From positions 1 through 64,000 of the forward strand of contig JANQFG010000034.1 in assembly GCA_028277985.1 (NCBI GenBank): a stretch of DNA of 64,000 nt, read 5' to 3'. The DNA comes from a bacterium. Its GTDB lineage: Bacteria; Desulfobacterota; DSWW01. The translations under genes were made by a program, and so were the position numbers. Positions 37,501 to 43,079 of this stretch are shown piece by piece; position 1 is the first letter of the stretch, and each line of letters begins with the position of its first letter. Below the pieces are notes generated by a model. That model was given only the letters and a program-made list of their open reading frames with translations. It searched no databases and had not been told where the DNA came from.

Positions 37501-37505
37501 ATTAA
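25554..37505 (+). CDS. Giant secreted RHS/YD-repeat protein with dockerin-like, PKD, FG-GAP, PASTA and MopE-like modules
   Basis: 3983 residues. Order (approximate residues): hydrophobic N-terminus probably acting as a signal (20-40); dockerin-like Ca-binding pair DLDGDIDGD and DLDGDGRIT (70-138); four PKD domains (144-520); two cadherin-like/He_PIG domains (520-710); module A, with an Ig-like strand region, FG-GAP propeller repeats (DLDGDGTPEI), He_PIG, PASTA (VPDVIGDTQEDA) and MopE-like DGDGFTENDGDCND (710-1520); module B, the same order again (1522-2336); Big_2-like (2341-2427); RHS shell with about thirty YD repeats (2730-3650); RHS core ending GDPINRLDLTG (about 3740); and a unique Gly-rich C-terminal domain (3750-3983). 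RHS shells wrap and release C-terminal payloads. No immunity gene follows, as the next gene is on the other strand. The ATG has CAGGGGG upstream. Confidence 0.9.
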   Translation: MGDRTGPESHGFLHTRFCRVTAQVLVFLMAFQGWPFWNLTQSPRWDPPKLHSTLTRLTALLSPDKASSDTGSDLDGDIDGDCNVDRQDLLLLLLDRNKSVEESDCGEACDLDGDGRITVLDARILVLNCTLPRCAILPDSCVENTPPEADAGPDQTVPLGETVTLDGSDSTDIDGDPLTFSWSFLSTPPGSSAVISDPGEVMPTFIVDVSGTYVIELVVDDGTDDDADTVEIDTLNSAPVADAGPDQTVRVGDLVQLDGSGSFDPDGDPLTYDWTLTDAPDDSSAVLSDATVVDPTFVADASGTYTVSLIVDDGFQGSNVDIVLVATENSAPVADAGIDQIVLVGDIVDLDGGDSSDVDGDPLSFDWSFTSTPAGSTAEISDPTMIDPTFLADQPGLFVVQLIVNDGEFDSDPDTARITVEVVPNEPPIAVATADATSVPVGTQVNLDGTGSSDPEGGPITFDWSLAVPAGSTAALSDPTSPTPDFVPDVIGEFSATLVVNDGALDSDPAQVVITATAANNPPDLIPPGNRSIAAEQDYSTRLFGVDPDPGDVLRYSLPLSPVGMSVDPISGDLQWTPTAAQLGLFDVRAMVTDAGGLTDMEDFTIEVGQPLASPAANEPPQLDPLDDQALTIGFTLDLQAVATDPDVGDTIIFSLPLAPTGMTIDGNTGQIQWTPDAGQTGPHDVAVQAEDNGGLVDVGSMIVTVNAENSPPVANDDIYTARIGETLTVPAPGVMENDTDPDGDPLTAMNLSDPAFGTLNFSPDGSFDFTPFVDPPVPFEPTLKYRYRKIDPADPVDTVVNTGTAIADLNNDDIADVVYSGRRAPGIGNTSWLIGFSGDTGATLFSFQYLNDFRIDRTDSPAIADIDGTLPGGDPDPEIVIKGECAGHIVVFEHDGTPKFSTQAGIRGTAQCSVSAEIGRPAIADLDGDGTPEIVISSHDTWNAATQSTDSTLRGVRAYDATGQELWTTPLPTAIGGTGSSTLEIADVDLDGDPEIIYGQHLLDHNGQFLWGQAVTTSGNFRTAVGNLDNDPYAEIAVTGGTGSRVAVINHDGTLLWSKSGSTGFCDDQCSSNSTFRSIAIYDYDNDGGPEIGFGGATNGGRGYYHLFDADGTFLWQTELCLGSDEVPCPAANLTKHKGSLPYDFTGDGVAEIVINTDFGLIVLRGDTGEKIHEIIDVDDVDDAPSGQDGFYETNLVPKVADVDGDGRAEIIVNTAATQGLGLDQGIYVFEGEQDDWTRTRPIWNQAAYHVSNINADATVPAVEPPHWLIPGINLDHSNALLPDERENRSDSFLYDINDGVLDSNTATVYLEILPDGNPPQILSQPDTTATVGFPYQYQVLAIDPDAGDVLTYGLTAAPTGMTIDAATGLIDWLPSDTDIGDHAVAISVTDTQGFGVVQSYTLVVGLPVTVPDVIGDTQEDATTEITSVSLALGNVSEDNHPSMPRGRVFEQTPGGGAVAQAGDAVDIVLSRGPVGDDRDDDGDGFTENDGDCNDADDAINPGAAENPGNGIDENCDTSDAVNAPPVAVDDMYNARFEETLVVAAPGVTANDMDPNEDPLSAQRVSGPQLGDLTLNPDGSFNYTATRASPPVPLDGLAPKFDGRTTFDHSSMVNPVVADIDFDGVPEIIAHTSEGFGLLIAYDGQTGAIKYQFDAHAPTSDISTYLKLDTRGELAVGDLDGNGYPEIVGITGAAQFGPPISDLVDRRAFHAIEYDPNVDGLVAKTFTIDGQDRLFSKSLFEIFDEEQLGNPGIPINVTIANVAGDERPEVLFGYVAGPPFQAEDHVTVFNYDGTHLWTARGAGTVQGHSPPLGGVVVADIDLDGVPEVLAGEDVFSNEGVLLFTVQDPDGVPGSGLSTIDRAVANVDADPEPELIYREYFTTDVFVFEHDGTHKFGPFALPNIPAQTHLVVGDVDGGGDAEILLAGLQTVELLKPDGTPVWTAGPFPNDSSGGWATFFDLNGDGVQEVIYHANRGEFAAPTFWGTLYIIDGRNGDVLFLHQATRQAEGRNGGPIVADVDSDGAAEIVVGASWTPNAAARQGAVIVFEAVNDNWKPARSIWNQHTFFNSHVNDDGSIPEAEIPHWLVQNRFRAALRLNSILGESISDSFTYNLNDGTDDSNTATVRLEIYPQGSPPVFLSQPPLFATVDVPYQYAPMAFDPDPGDVVSLSLAAGPAGMILVNELLVQWTPDNSQIGTHPVSIVVEDQQGFSRSQDYQVTVGLPVIVPDVVGDLQADAVTTVENADLIVDDLIEVFDPVVEPGRVVSQTPVAGIEVPLGTDVNLFISLGPGPRDIDDDGDGQTENQGDCNDVDDSIFGGALDPLSDSIDQNCDGVDGDIGTATIVVEPADSLLLVGDTLSLSAFAVLPDLTSVDVTNLGAWSSSNAAVALAGPGGLITAAGAGNATVTLTHVGISGNTSVTVQAVIQADTAPPVAEITAPAANSTITAPTDIIGSAGDPNFLKYTLEIAPAGETEFVEIASSPTPVSNGLLGQFDPTLLLNDLYTLRLTVYDLGGNQTTDEVVYQADGNMKVGNFTLTFTDLEIPVSGIPIAVNRTYDSRDKRKGDFGVGWRLGVQSLTIRTNRVPGTGWQVVKPGLSFGLLPTDEHRVSITLPGGRVEEFDMVVSPNVSPLIPFPPFTQSAHYVPRSGTLGQLESLNNNNVNILDAQPGVVELLDDISNQVYNPERFRYTAANGTVVVISRADGVESISDPNGNTLTFGPGGITHSAGKSVVFGRDEDDRITSITDPNGHTQTYTYDPNGDLATHTDAESNTTRYFYNRSHGLIRIEDPLGNRAVRNEYDEDGRLVAQIDAQGNRVEFTHDIGSRSEVITNQLGDLTVHEYDEDGNVTATTDAIGARWEYEYDDQGNEIRRIDPLGNELRYDYDASGNLLIQTDALGNETRYTYDEAGNELTKTDPLGNVTTRTYSAAGLLLTETDALGATRSFAYDAGGNPIAILDAAGGSTQFAYTTDGFLSSITDPRGLITQMTSDAMGNLVSDEHVLQTPEGPVDVIWSYDYDAGGNLQAVHSPNAAAPARLFFDGNGQIESAEDPLGNSWAAERDILGQLTGRTIPGQPSISVAYDAMGRVVASDLPGGGRLDRTLDDVGRETELSLPATGPVTNVYDDAGRLIARTDALGNSVTYEYDANGRRTRKEEEGAAVTLYEYDGAGRLSMETRPDGGNIVYEYDALGRLARLTSPGGLTEEAGYDVVGNLETRRDEFGDSWMYSYDAAGNLLTATDPAGNTVTYEYDSHNLVQSVISAEGKRTTFVHDRQGLLKSRRLPEGQSEDCVYDSIGRITSCNDFTGRDIVFTYDDAARSVDRIAPDGVETRSFNPNKRLVEIQNSRGTTTLVRDDLDRLIGWQDPGGFDVDYERDLLGRVDRVVTDAATTSVTYNGRNEIVEIEEGSHTTTFQRDSVGRMTQASHTDGFTESRAYDLDGRVTSIAYDDASSTLLWGIDYTYDPNGRVSRAEESTGRVVTYQYDTNGRLVEEAVSGAPAGNSVTTYDYDADNNLLTRTAGGNVQSFVYDDNDRLVSDGLSSYSWDAGGNLNARVTGGVVESFEYDSWNRLIRYERSGPQATEVEYTYDHDGLLAERVQDGTVTRLIWDRAGSVIPQLLEERDGGGALLKRYSHGGLFLTHFRDTSGAVQYLMADQLGTVRAVVDSTGVVTSEHTYDAYGGSLDAAPEAIGFTGGYTDSANGLVFMRSRWYAPDAGRFIQMDSADSNPLDTRTLNRYVYAFGDPINRLDLTGQLTVPQVLIGGAIGITLLSLGGILALDPEEVIASGFGFRNMAEHFGERHDANFVPVFLTGGVAAGPGVVSAGFTGGLEGLDFFRLNRRAWYLFFGTEFTLGSRIPGIGVTAGVSAGLIGRVYNTPEPDSYRGWFMSVNASAGFARNLFGRANQSVAGDISGALGPSATLFWSPTPTYSVDPRTGFIGDCSSCETRYSHGWRVSPAGSGRLSGSFSLTFYFKILDFDVGPTIPGMN

Positions 37506-37533
37506 CTGGTGCAATGTTCGAACAGGGATCACA

Positions 37534-38418
37534 CTAAACCAGACGGTGGCGGGCGGCCCAGACGGCGGCCTGGGTCCGGTCGTTCACGCCGAGCTTGTTG
37601 AATATGTGGATCACGTGGCTCTTGACCGTGTGGGGGCTGATATCAAGAAGGTCCGCGATCTCCGTGTTCGTTGCCCCCTGAGCCACGAGGCCCAACACTT
37701 CGAGCTCTCGCTCCGTCAGGGGTGTAGGAAGGGCGTTGTTTCCCGCTTCCAGAATGGCCCGGTCCTGTCCGACCCTTTCCCCCATTCCTCTCTTCAGACT
37801 CTCCACATAGGCCAGATTTTCGCCAGGGTCCGGCTGGGCGCTCCCCGGTTCGACTTCAAGGGTCACTGTGGAGAGAAGATTCCCCTTGTCGTCGTAGACC
37901 GGGTAGACCGCGTGTTCGGCGATAGGGCGGATGAACCCGGGACAGCGGGAGGGTACGGTCTCCTGCTTGCTCACCGCGGCCGCAAAGGCCATACAGGTGA
38001 GAAACCCACACTCCCGGCAGTTGGTTCGTGGCAACAGCCGGAATACGTCAAGAACCGAAACCGGCCTGAACATCTTGTAGTTGGGCTCGATCGAGTCTCT
38101 GCGGCGATGAAGATCGTTTAGAAAGGCGATCAGCCGATCCATGAAGGCGTGTGCCGCCCCCTCACTTCCGAAGGGTGCGGCCGCCCCCGTGTCTGGATGG
38201 AGGGCGCACTGGAAAGTGTCCAAATGGAATCTGATGAAAGGCGGCTCTTCGTGGTAGACCGCTTCATCCGCCACCGCATTGATGTATGGGAACAGATGCG
38301 ACACATCCTCATGCAGATGAAAGGTTGCAACCGAGTGCATGGCCCCATACAGTTGCCGGGGGCCCGGCGCCCTCAGGCAGAGGTCGGAATACCCGGTGAC
38401 GAGAACCTTCTCTTTCAT
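37534..38418 (-). CDS. LuxR-type regulator fused to a four-cysteine Fe-S domain
   Basis: 294 residues. The middle carries the Fe-S motif NCRECGFLTC with a distal Cys (C134, C137, C142, C159), as in the Fe-S domain of corrinoid/acetyl-CoA synthase proteins. The C-terminus (about 232-288) is a LuxR/GerE helix-turn-helix: LTERELEVLGLVAQG...NTEIADLLDISPHTVKSHV. No receiver or LuxR autoinducer domain is present, so the cluster itself may be the sensor for oxygen, iron or redox. It is the last gene of a four-gene operon, 8 nt after the Nif3-like gene. Target genes are unknown. Confidence 0.82.
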   Translation of the reverse strand: MKEKVLVTGYSDLCLRAPGPRQLYGAMHSVATFHLHEDVSHLFPYINAVADEAVYHEEPPFIRFHLDTFQCALHPDTGAAAPFGSEGAAHAFMDRLIAFLNDLHRRRDSIEPNYKMFRPVSVLDVFRLLPRTNCRECGFLTCMAFAAAVSKQETVPSRCPGFIRPIAEHAVYPVYDDKGNLLSTVTLEVEPGSAQPDPGENLAYVESLKRGMGERVGQDRAILEAGNNALPTPLTERELEVLGLVAQGATNTEIADLLDISPHTVKSHVIHIFNKLGVNDRTQAAVWAARHRLV

Positions 38419-38426
38419 CGATCCCT

Positions 38427-39254
38427 CTATCTCCTGACCCGTACCATCTTGTTGCGACAGGCAACCTCGAGTCCGCGCCGCTCGAGATCGTCCACCAGGG
38501 GGTTGATTCCCAGGGAATCGGATCCGTAGTGCCCCGTCAAGATGAGATTCCCTTTTTTCTCTTGCCGCAGACGCTCTTCCTGCTCTTCCGAAAAGAAGTG
38601 GATGTAGACCACCGTGTCCACGCCGTTCTCGAACAGGGCATTCGCAACCGGATATCCGCCGTTGACGCCTGCGGCGTGAATGACCACGGCCCTACCGATT
38701 TCCGCGCCCGGATTCCCGCAGACCTGGCGCACCCCTTCTTTCGCGGCCTCGATCTCCGGAAGGGAGGCGTAGCGTGTGATCAGCGCGGAGACCGCTCCTG
38801 ACGGTGCGAGCTCGCTCGCCTCTTTCTGAAGGATCTGCCGACCCAGTTCGTCACAGGGAAGGTGGACGTTCATGAGCCCCAGGTCGAGCTCTTCGGCCAG
38901 TGCACAGAGGTCTCTCACTCCCTGTTCCGCGTGCCCTCGATCGGCGATCGCTTCCCAGAAGGCCCTGTTTTCGAGGCATGCCTGTTCCGCCTGTGCCTTT
39001 GGGACGCCTGCGTCGATCATGAACGTCTCGTGCCGATCCATCACGTCCAGGAAGGTCGTCCAATTCAGGGGATGATGGGCCAGAACCAGGTCGTAACCGT
39101 GTTCTTTGGCAAAGAGGAGGTCCTCCCTGTCCATATCGATGCCGAGGAGGATTCTCTTCACTGTCTCCACCGAACGGAAGATACCGCTGTCCGCAGGGAT
39201 GGAATCCATTCCCGCCATCTCGAGGGCGAGCTGCATGATTTCTTCCGTGGTCAT
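38427..39254 (-). CDS. Nif3-like dinuclear metal-centre protein (DUF34)
   Basis: About 275 residues. The motif [10 protein letters not shown] (His-His) and later [12 protein letters not shown] and [15 protein letters not shown] match the Nif3/YbgI metal-binding sites. These form toroidal hexamers with two metals per subunit. The physiological substrate is not known. The ATG overlaps the stop of the YaiI gene as ATGA, with GAGG upstream, so the two are translationally coupled. A longer start to 39269 is less likely. Confidence 0.88.
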   Translation of the reverse strand: MTTEEIMQLALEMAGMDSIPADSGIFRSVETVKRILLGIDMDREDLLFAKEHGYDLVLAHHPLNWTTFLDVMDRHETFMIDAGVPKAQAEQACLENRAFWEAIADRGHAEQGVRDLCALAEELDLGLMNVHLPCDELGRQILQKEASELAPSGAVSALITRYASLPEIEAAKEGVRQVCGNPGAEIGRAVVIHAAGVNGGYPVANALFENGVDTVVYIHFFSEEQEERLRQEKKGNLILTGHYGSDSLGINPLVDDLERRGLEVACRNKMVRVRR

Positions 39255-39727
39255 TCTATCCTCTTCCACTGGTTCAGGATCCGATCCAACGCATTGGCAA
39301 AGGCCTGGCGTTCACCCTTGCCGAACTCCGAAGGCCCACCTGTTACGACTCCGGCGCCCCTGAGTTCGTCCATGAAATCACGCACGGAAAGTCGCTCTCG
39401 AACCGTGCTTTCCGTGTAGAGCTCCCCCCGCGGGTTCAGGGCGTGACCGCCCTTGTCGATCACTGCAGCCGCCAGCGGAATGTCGGCCGTGACCACCAGG
39501 TCATCGGCTTGAATCTGATCGACAATTTCTTTGTCCGCCACGTCGAACCCGGCGGCCACCTGCAAAGTCCTGATATAGGGAGACCGGGGAACCCACAAAG
39601 ACCGATTCGCCACCAGCGTCAGCTGCACGCGCACCCGCTCGGCGGCACGATACAGGATCTCTTTGATGACCTTCGGGCATGCGTCCGCATCGACCCAGAT
39701 CTGCACCTTCTTCACTCCCCTTTCCAC
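39251..39727 (-). CDS. YaiI/YqxD family (DUF188) protein
   Basis: 158 residues. The start IWVDADACP, then [20 protein letters not shown] and LNPRGELYT, is diagnostic of the YaiI/DUF188 family, a PIN-like fold of unproven function. The GTG start at 39727 overlaps the end of the upstream phosphoesterase by 16 nt and has AGGGGA just before it; a GTG four codons later is also possible. Confidence 0.9.
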   Translation of the reverse strand: MERGVKKVQIWVDADACPKVIKEILYRAAERVRVQLTLVANRSLWVPRSPYIRTLQVAAGFDVADKEIVDQIQADDLVVTADIPLAAAVIDKGGHALNPRGELYTESTVRERLSVRDFMDELRGAGVVTGGPSEFGKGERQAFANALDRILNQWKRIE

Positions 39728-40875
39728 GGGTCCCCTGAGGGCTCAAGCTCGATCAAGGTCACTTCCGAGGGAGCCAGGACACGGATCGGCGGCCCCCACG
39801 TCCCCGTGCCCCGGCTCACGTACAGCCAGGCATCTTTACCTACCTGCGACAGACCCGTCGGGGCCGGGTATACCATTCGAACGAGCCAATGAAAAGGAAA
39901 GATCTGGCCCCCGTGGGTGTGCCCCGACAGTTGCAGGTCAAAGAGTCCCAGCGATTCCCGATTCACGCGAGGTTGGTGTTTCAACAAGACGGTGAAGTCC
40001 TCTTTCGGGATCAGCTCCAGCAGGGCTTTCTCGGTCCTCCCATCGATGGTGACCCGCTGACGTACCGCCGGATCGTCCACCCCTGCCAGATGGATCCCTC
40101 CCTCCAGGCTCGCCACCTGATACGACAGCATCTTGAAACCGGCCCGCTCCGTGACAGCCAGACTGCTGGCGCGCCCGACATACGCCTCATGGTTCCCGGT
40201 AACAGCAAATTTCCCATGCACGGGGTCGAGTTCGCTGAGGATGTCCGCATATCCAGCCAATCGATCCGGCCCTGCATCGATCAGGTCGCCCGTGGAGACG
40301 ACCACATCCGGACGAATCTTCTGGATCACCCGGACCAGGCGGCGGATCCGGTTCTCGTCGCTCCAGAGGTCCAGATGGAGATCCGAGATCTGGGCGATGC
40401 GAAAGGGCTCGGTCCTTTCCGCGAGCTTTGGCGCTGGAATCCGTACCCATTCCACATTGACCTTGCGGGCGTCAAAGAACCCATAGACCGTTGCCCCAAG
40501 GGCAAGGCCGCCCGTCAGAACAAAGGTCCAGAACGGCCCCATCGAGGGGATCGCGTCGGGTCCTGCTCCTATCAGCCTGCCCCCTGCTTTCGCTGCAATC
40601 ACCGCGAGATCCAGCAGACCGGCAAGGGAGAAGAAGAGAAAGGCGAGTCCCAGCCACGTGTATCCGATCCAGCCGAAGGGAACCGCGAGCGCGGACAGGC
40701 CAAGGCCCTTGAAAAGCTCCGCCATCAGGGGTGCCATGAGAAGAAAGACAAGCGTCCAGAGAAGAAGAGCCGGGCTCATCGGCACGGCGGCAATCGTCTT
40801 CTTGTAGATGTAGTAGTGCATCCCTCCATACAGGCTGATGAAGATGCCGAGTACGAGAAACATGCCTGCTTTCAT
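39712..40875 (-). CDS. Membrane-anchored calcineurin-like metallophosphoesterase
   Basis: 387 residues from the second ATG. Four hydrophobic segments fill the first 130 residues. The catalytic domain then shows every metal-ligand motif: ISDLHLDLW (DxH), STGDLID (GD), TGNHEAY (GNHE) and SGHTHGGQ (GHxH). This is the YkuE/YkoQ-like type. Substrates may be lipid phosphates, such as UDP-diacylglucosamine in LpxG-like enzymes, or other phosphoesters. It is the first gene of the phosphoesterase-YaiI-Nif3-LuxR operon. Confidence 0.9.
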   Translation of the reverse strand: MKAGMFLVLGIFISLYGGMHYYIYKKTIAAVPMSPALLLWTLVFLLMAPLMAELFKGLGLSALAVPFGWIGYTWLGLAFLFFSLAGLLDLAVIAAKAGGRLIGAGPDAIPSMGPFWTFVLTGGLALGATVYGFFDARKVNVEWVRIPAPKLAERTEPFRIAQISDLHLDLWSDENRIRRLVRVIQKIRPDVVVSTGDLIDAGPDRLAGYADILSELDPVHGKFAVTGNHEAYVGRASSLAVTERAGFKMLSYQVASLEGGIHLAGVDDPAVRQRVTIDGRTEKALLELIPKEDFTVLLKHQPRVNRESLGLFDLQLSGHTHGGQIFPFHWLVRMVYPAPTGLSQVGKDAWLYVSRGTGTWGPPIRVLAPSEVTLIELEPSGDPWKGE

Positions 40876-40969
40876 AGACGCCGAACCATCCATGGGTGGA
40901 GAGGGGTGTCGAAAGATAGATGGTACCGGCTCGGGGGGGTCGAATCAAGGAATGGGCTCATCAACCTCA

Positions 40970-41422
40970 TCAGATCTGAGGCCAGTCTATCCTGAAGATC
41001 TCCATAGGCGGATCGAAGGGCTGTCCCAGGTATGTGTCACAGGCAAGCCTGTCGCCGAGACCATCGCCTGCTATCTCCCCCGTGCCGACAAAGATGGAGG
41101 AGCCGTCATCCAAGCCCTGGCAAACACAGTGGCCGCTGATCGGAGGGTCGTCGCTGTGCGGCATGAACTCGATCTCGTTCTCATCGTTGATGATCCCGAA
41201 AATCGGGATCTCGGTGTATTCAAGGACGCTGTACACCGTGAATGTGCCGGAAAAAAACGGCGCCGGGAAAACGGTACTGATCTCGATCTTGGGGGGACCG
41301 CTCCACGGATAGTCGAAGGGCACGTAGGTGCCGTTGAGATCGACAGTGGGCTGGCAAGCACACACAAGAGCGAAGAGCGTGGCCGCTGCCGCTGTGAGTT
41401 TCGCAGACCTCCACAAAGACAA
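40970..41422 (-). CDS. Small lipoprotein of unknown function
   Basis: 150 residues from a TTG start with AAGGAG six bases upstream. An upstream in-frame extension to 41632 has no ribosome site and looks non-coding. The TTG gives a short basic start, a hydrophobic run (LTAAAATLFALV) and VCAC, a usable lipobox. The mature part is beta-rich and acidic (GTFTVYSVLEYTEIPIFGI), with three further Cys. Family unknown. The next gene upstream, the flavoprotein, ends 193 nt away, so it may have its own promoter. Confidence 0.6.
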   Translation of the reverse strand: MSLWRSAKLTAAAATLFALVCACQPTVDLNGTYVPFDYPWSGPPKIEISTVFPAPFFSGTFTVYSVLEYTEIPIFGIINDENEIEFMPHSDDPPISGHCVCQGLDDGSSIFVGTGEIAGDGLGDRLACDTYLGQPFDPPMEIFRIDWPQI

Positions 41423-41615
41423 GGACTTCTCCTTCCCAACATCCTCTACGTGGCAAGATGCTATCAACCAAACCGCATTGTGGTCAACAATTATTGGCAG
41501 CACGTAAGCTCGACGTACCCTCGTCCCGAGACCGACACCCCCGGGTATACCGCACCGTTGCGGGGAGAACCCAGGGTATCCGAGGAAAGGGCCTGGAAAC
41601 CAGAGGCTTCGAGGG

Positions 41616-42809
41616 TCACGGACCTCTCGCAAGAAGTCTTTGAAGATTGACCTTTGGAAAGTTCCACAAGGTTTCTTTCAGATAGGCGGGTAGCTCTGAA
41701 TTGAATCGGGCCCTCAGTGTGTCGTATCGCTGGCTCCCACAGGTCAGGTCGCATACGAGTGCCCGGATCGATGGGCTGTAATCGAGAAGGATGCCGAGCG
41801 CGCGAAGGGTGACGGGGTGATAGAAGGTCCCACGCTTTTTGCTGACTTTGCCGATACTCGCAGCGGCCATCTCCTTCCAGGCGGGTTCGTAAGCGCTGAG
41901 GTCTCCTTCGACAAGGGCCTCGGAAAGAAGATGCGCGGTCTTGAGGGCGTAGTAGATTCCCTCTCCGGTAAGAGGATCCACGGATCCGGAGGCGTCTCCT
42001 ATCAGAGCCCAGTTCGCGCCGGCAACGCTGCTGTCGGAAAAGGCCTCCGGCCCGAGACCGGGCAGCGGCCGGGAGTATGTGTGGTCCATTTCGGGCCGTG
42101 GCAGACCGGCCCGCCTGAATTCCTCGAACACGAATTCACGAAGAGTTTCGACCATCCGGCTTCTCTTTCGCTCTTTAGACGCGGGGGCCATGATCCCCAC
42201 CGAGGTCTGTCCGGTCCTCGGAAATATCCAGGCGTAGCCCTCGAATCCACCGAAGAACCTGATGATGATCGGCAGGTCCACCTCGACCGGCAGCAGGGCC
42301 CCATGGGATACCCACAGGTCTTCCATCGGGAAGGGGCGGAGGAATCGCCTGCGAACCAGGCTCGCCATCCCGTCCGCACCAACCACCAGGTTTGCCCTGG
42401 TTGCGCCATCCCGGGTGGCCACCACGTGCTCGCCGTTACGCTCGCGGATCGACACCACCTTTTCTTTTCTCAGAAGGGCTCCCCGTCCCACGGCTTTTTC
42501 GAGCAGGAGTTCGCCGAGTGCCTTCCTGGAAACCGTGACCAGAGGCCGATCCATTGGAATACGAGCTCTTCGGCCGGTGAAGAAGGCGACCTCCAGCGTT
42601 TGATGCCTCCGGACTCCGGGCAAACCCTCGACAACATCCCCAAACTCGGCGATCAGCTTGTCCGAGAGCCCGCCGCCACAGGGCTTTTCCCAGGCCGGTT
42701 TCGGATCGAAGAGGGTCACGTCAAAGCCGTACCCGGCAAGCAGTTCGGCAAGTCGAGACCCGGCGACACCGGCTCCCACGATCGCAATGTCGGTTCTCGC
42801 AATAGCCAT
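41616..42809 (-). CDS. Geranylgeranyl-reductase-like FAD-dependent oxidoreductase
   Basis: 397 residues. The N-terminus has the FAD Rossmann motif IVGAGVAGSRLAELLA with a later PCGGGLS, which is typical of geranylgeranyl reductases. The C-terminal FAD motif is IGDASGSVDPLTGEGI. The family saturates isoprenoid chains or acts on other hydrophobic substrates (digeranylgeranylglycerophospholipid and menaquinone-type reductases), and includes many uncharacterised bacterial members. The ATG start sits just before the tandem repeat at 42815-42860. Substrate unknown. Confidence 0.85.
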   Translation of the reverse strand: MAIARTDIAIVGAGVAGSRLAELLAGYGFDVTLFDPKPAWEKPCGGGLSDKLIAEFGDVVEGLPGVRRHQTLEVAFFTGRRARIPMDRPLVTVSRKALGELLLEKAVGRGALLRKEKVVSIRERNGEHVVATRDGATRANLVVGADGMASLVRRRFLRPFPMEDLWVSHGALLPVEVDLPIIIRFFGGFEGYAWIFPRTGQTSVGIMAPASKERKRSRMVETLREFVFEEFRRAGLPRPEMDHTYSRPLPGLGPEAFSDSSVAGANWALIGDASGSVDPLTGEGIYYALKTAHLLSEALVEGDLSAYEPAWKEMAAASIGKVSKKRGTFYHPVTLRALGILLDYSPSIRALVCDLTCGSQRYDTLRARFNSELPAYLKETLWNFPKVNLQRLLARGP

Positions 42810-42814
42810 CAGTT

Positions 42815-42860
42815 TCCGCCCGTAGGGGTCAAACCTATCCGCCCGTAGGGGTCAAACCTA
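42815..42860. repeat. 23-bp perfect tandem duplication
   Basis: Two exact 23-bp units (42815-42837 and 42838-42860) starting TCCGCCCGTAGGGG. The second unit runs into the long inverted repeat that follows. They lie directly upstream of the flavoprotein start codon. Confidence 0.85.
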
Positions 42861-42990
42861 CACATTTGACAAAAACAACACCGACAACGACGACCCCTGC
42901 AGTAAGCCTATACCCAATCTAGGGCAAGATCTCCGTGCCTTTCCGTTCTTCTCTACCACGTCGCTTTGTCAAATGTGTAGGTTTGACCCC
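42848..42990. repeat. Long inverted repeat, GGGGTCAAACC family
   Basis: A 26-bp arm at 42848-42873 and its perfect inverse at 42965-42990 flank 91 bases of unrelated sequence. The ends are GGGGTCAAACC. It fits the REP-pair type seen near genes in many proteobacteria; no transposase or open frame lies inside. It lies in the 270-nt gap between the flavoprotein and the Hsp70 gene. Confidence 0.85.
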
Positions 42991-43079
42991 TCTTGATGGG
43001 ATGAGACTAGATGAGACTATAGTCGGCGAATCGCCCGAGGGAAAGAAAAAAATGCCAAAGGCTCAGGCGGGAGGAGGGT

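Noticed and set aside
36801..37505. RHS C-terminus as a nuclease toxin
   Set aside because: No HNH, GIY-YIG, deaminase or other catalytic motif was seen and no immunity gene follows.
42815..42860. CRISPR-like direct repeat
   Set aside because: Only two units, no spacer between them and no cas genes.
43040..43062. Terminator after the DUF3731-type Hsp70 gene
   Set aside because: A T run exists on the minus strand, but the stem before it is only three base pairs.
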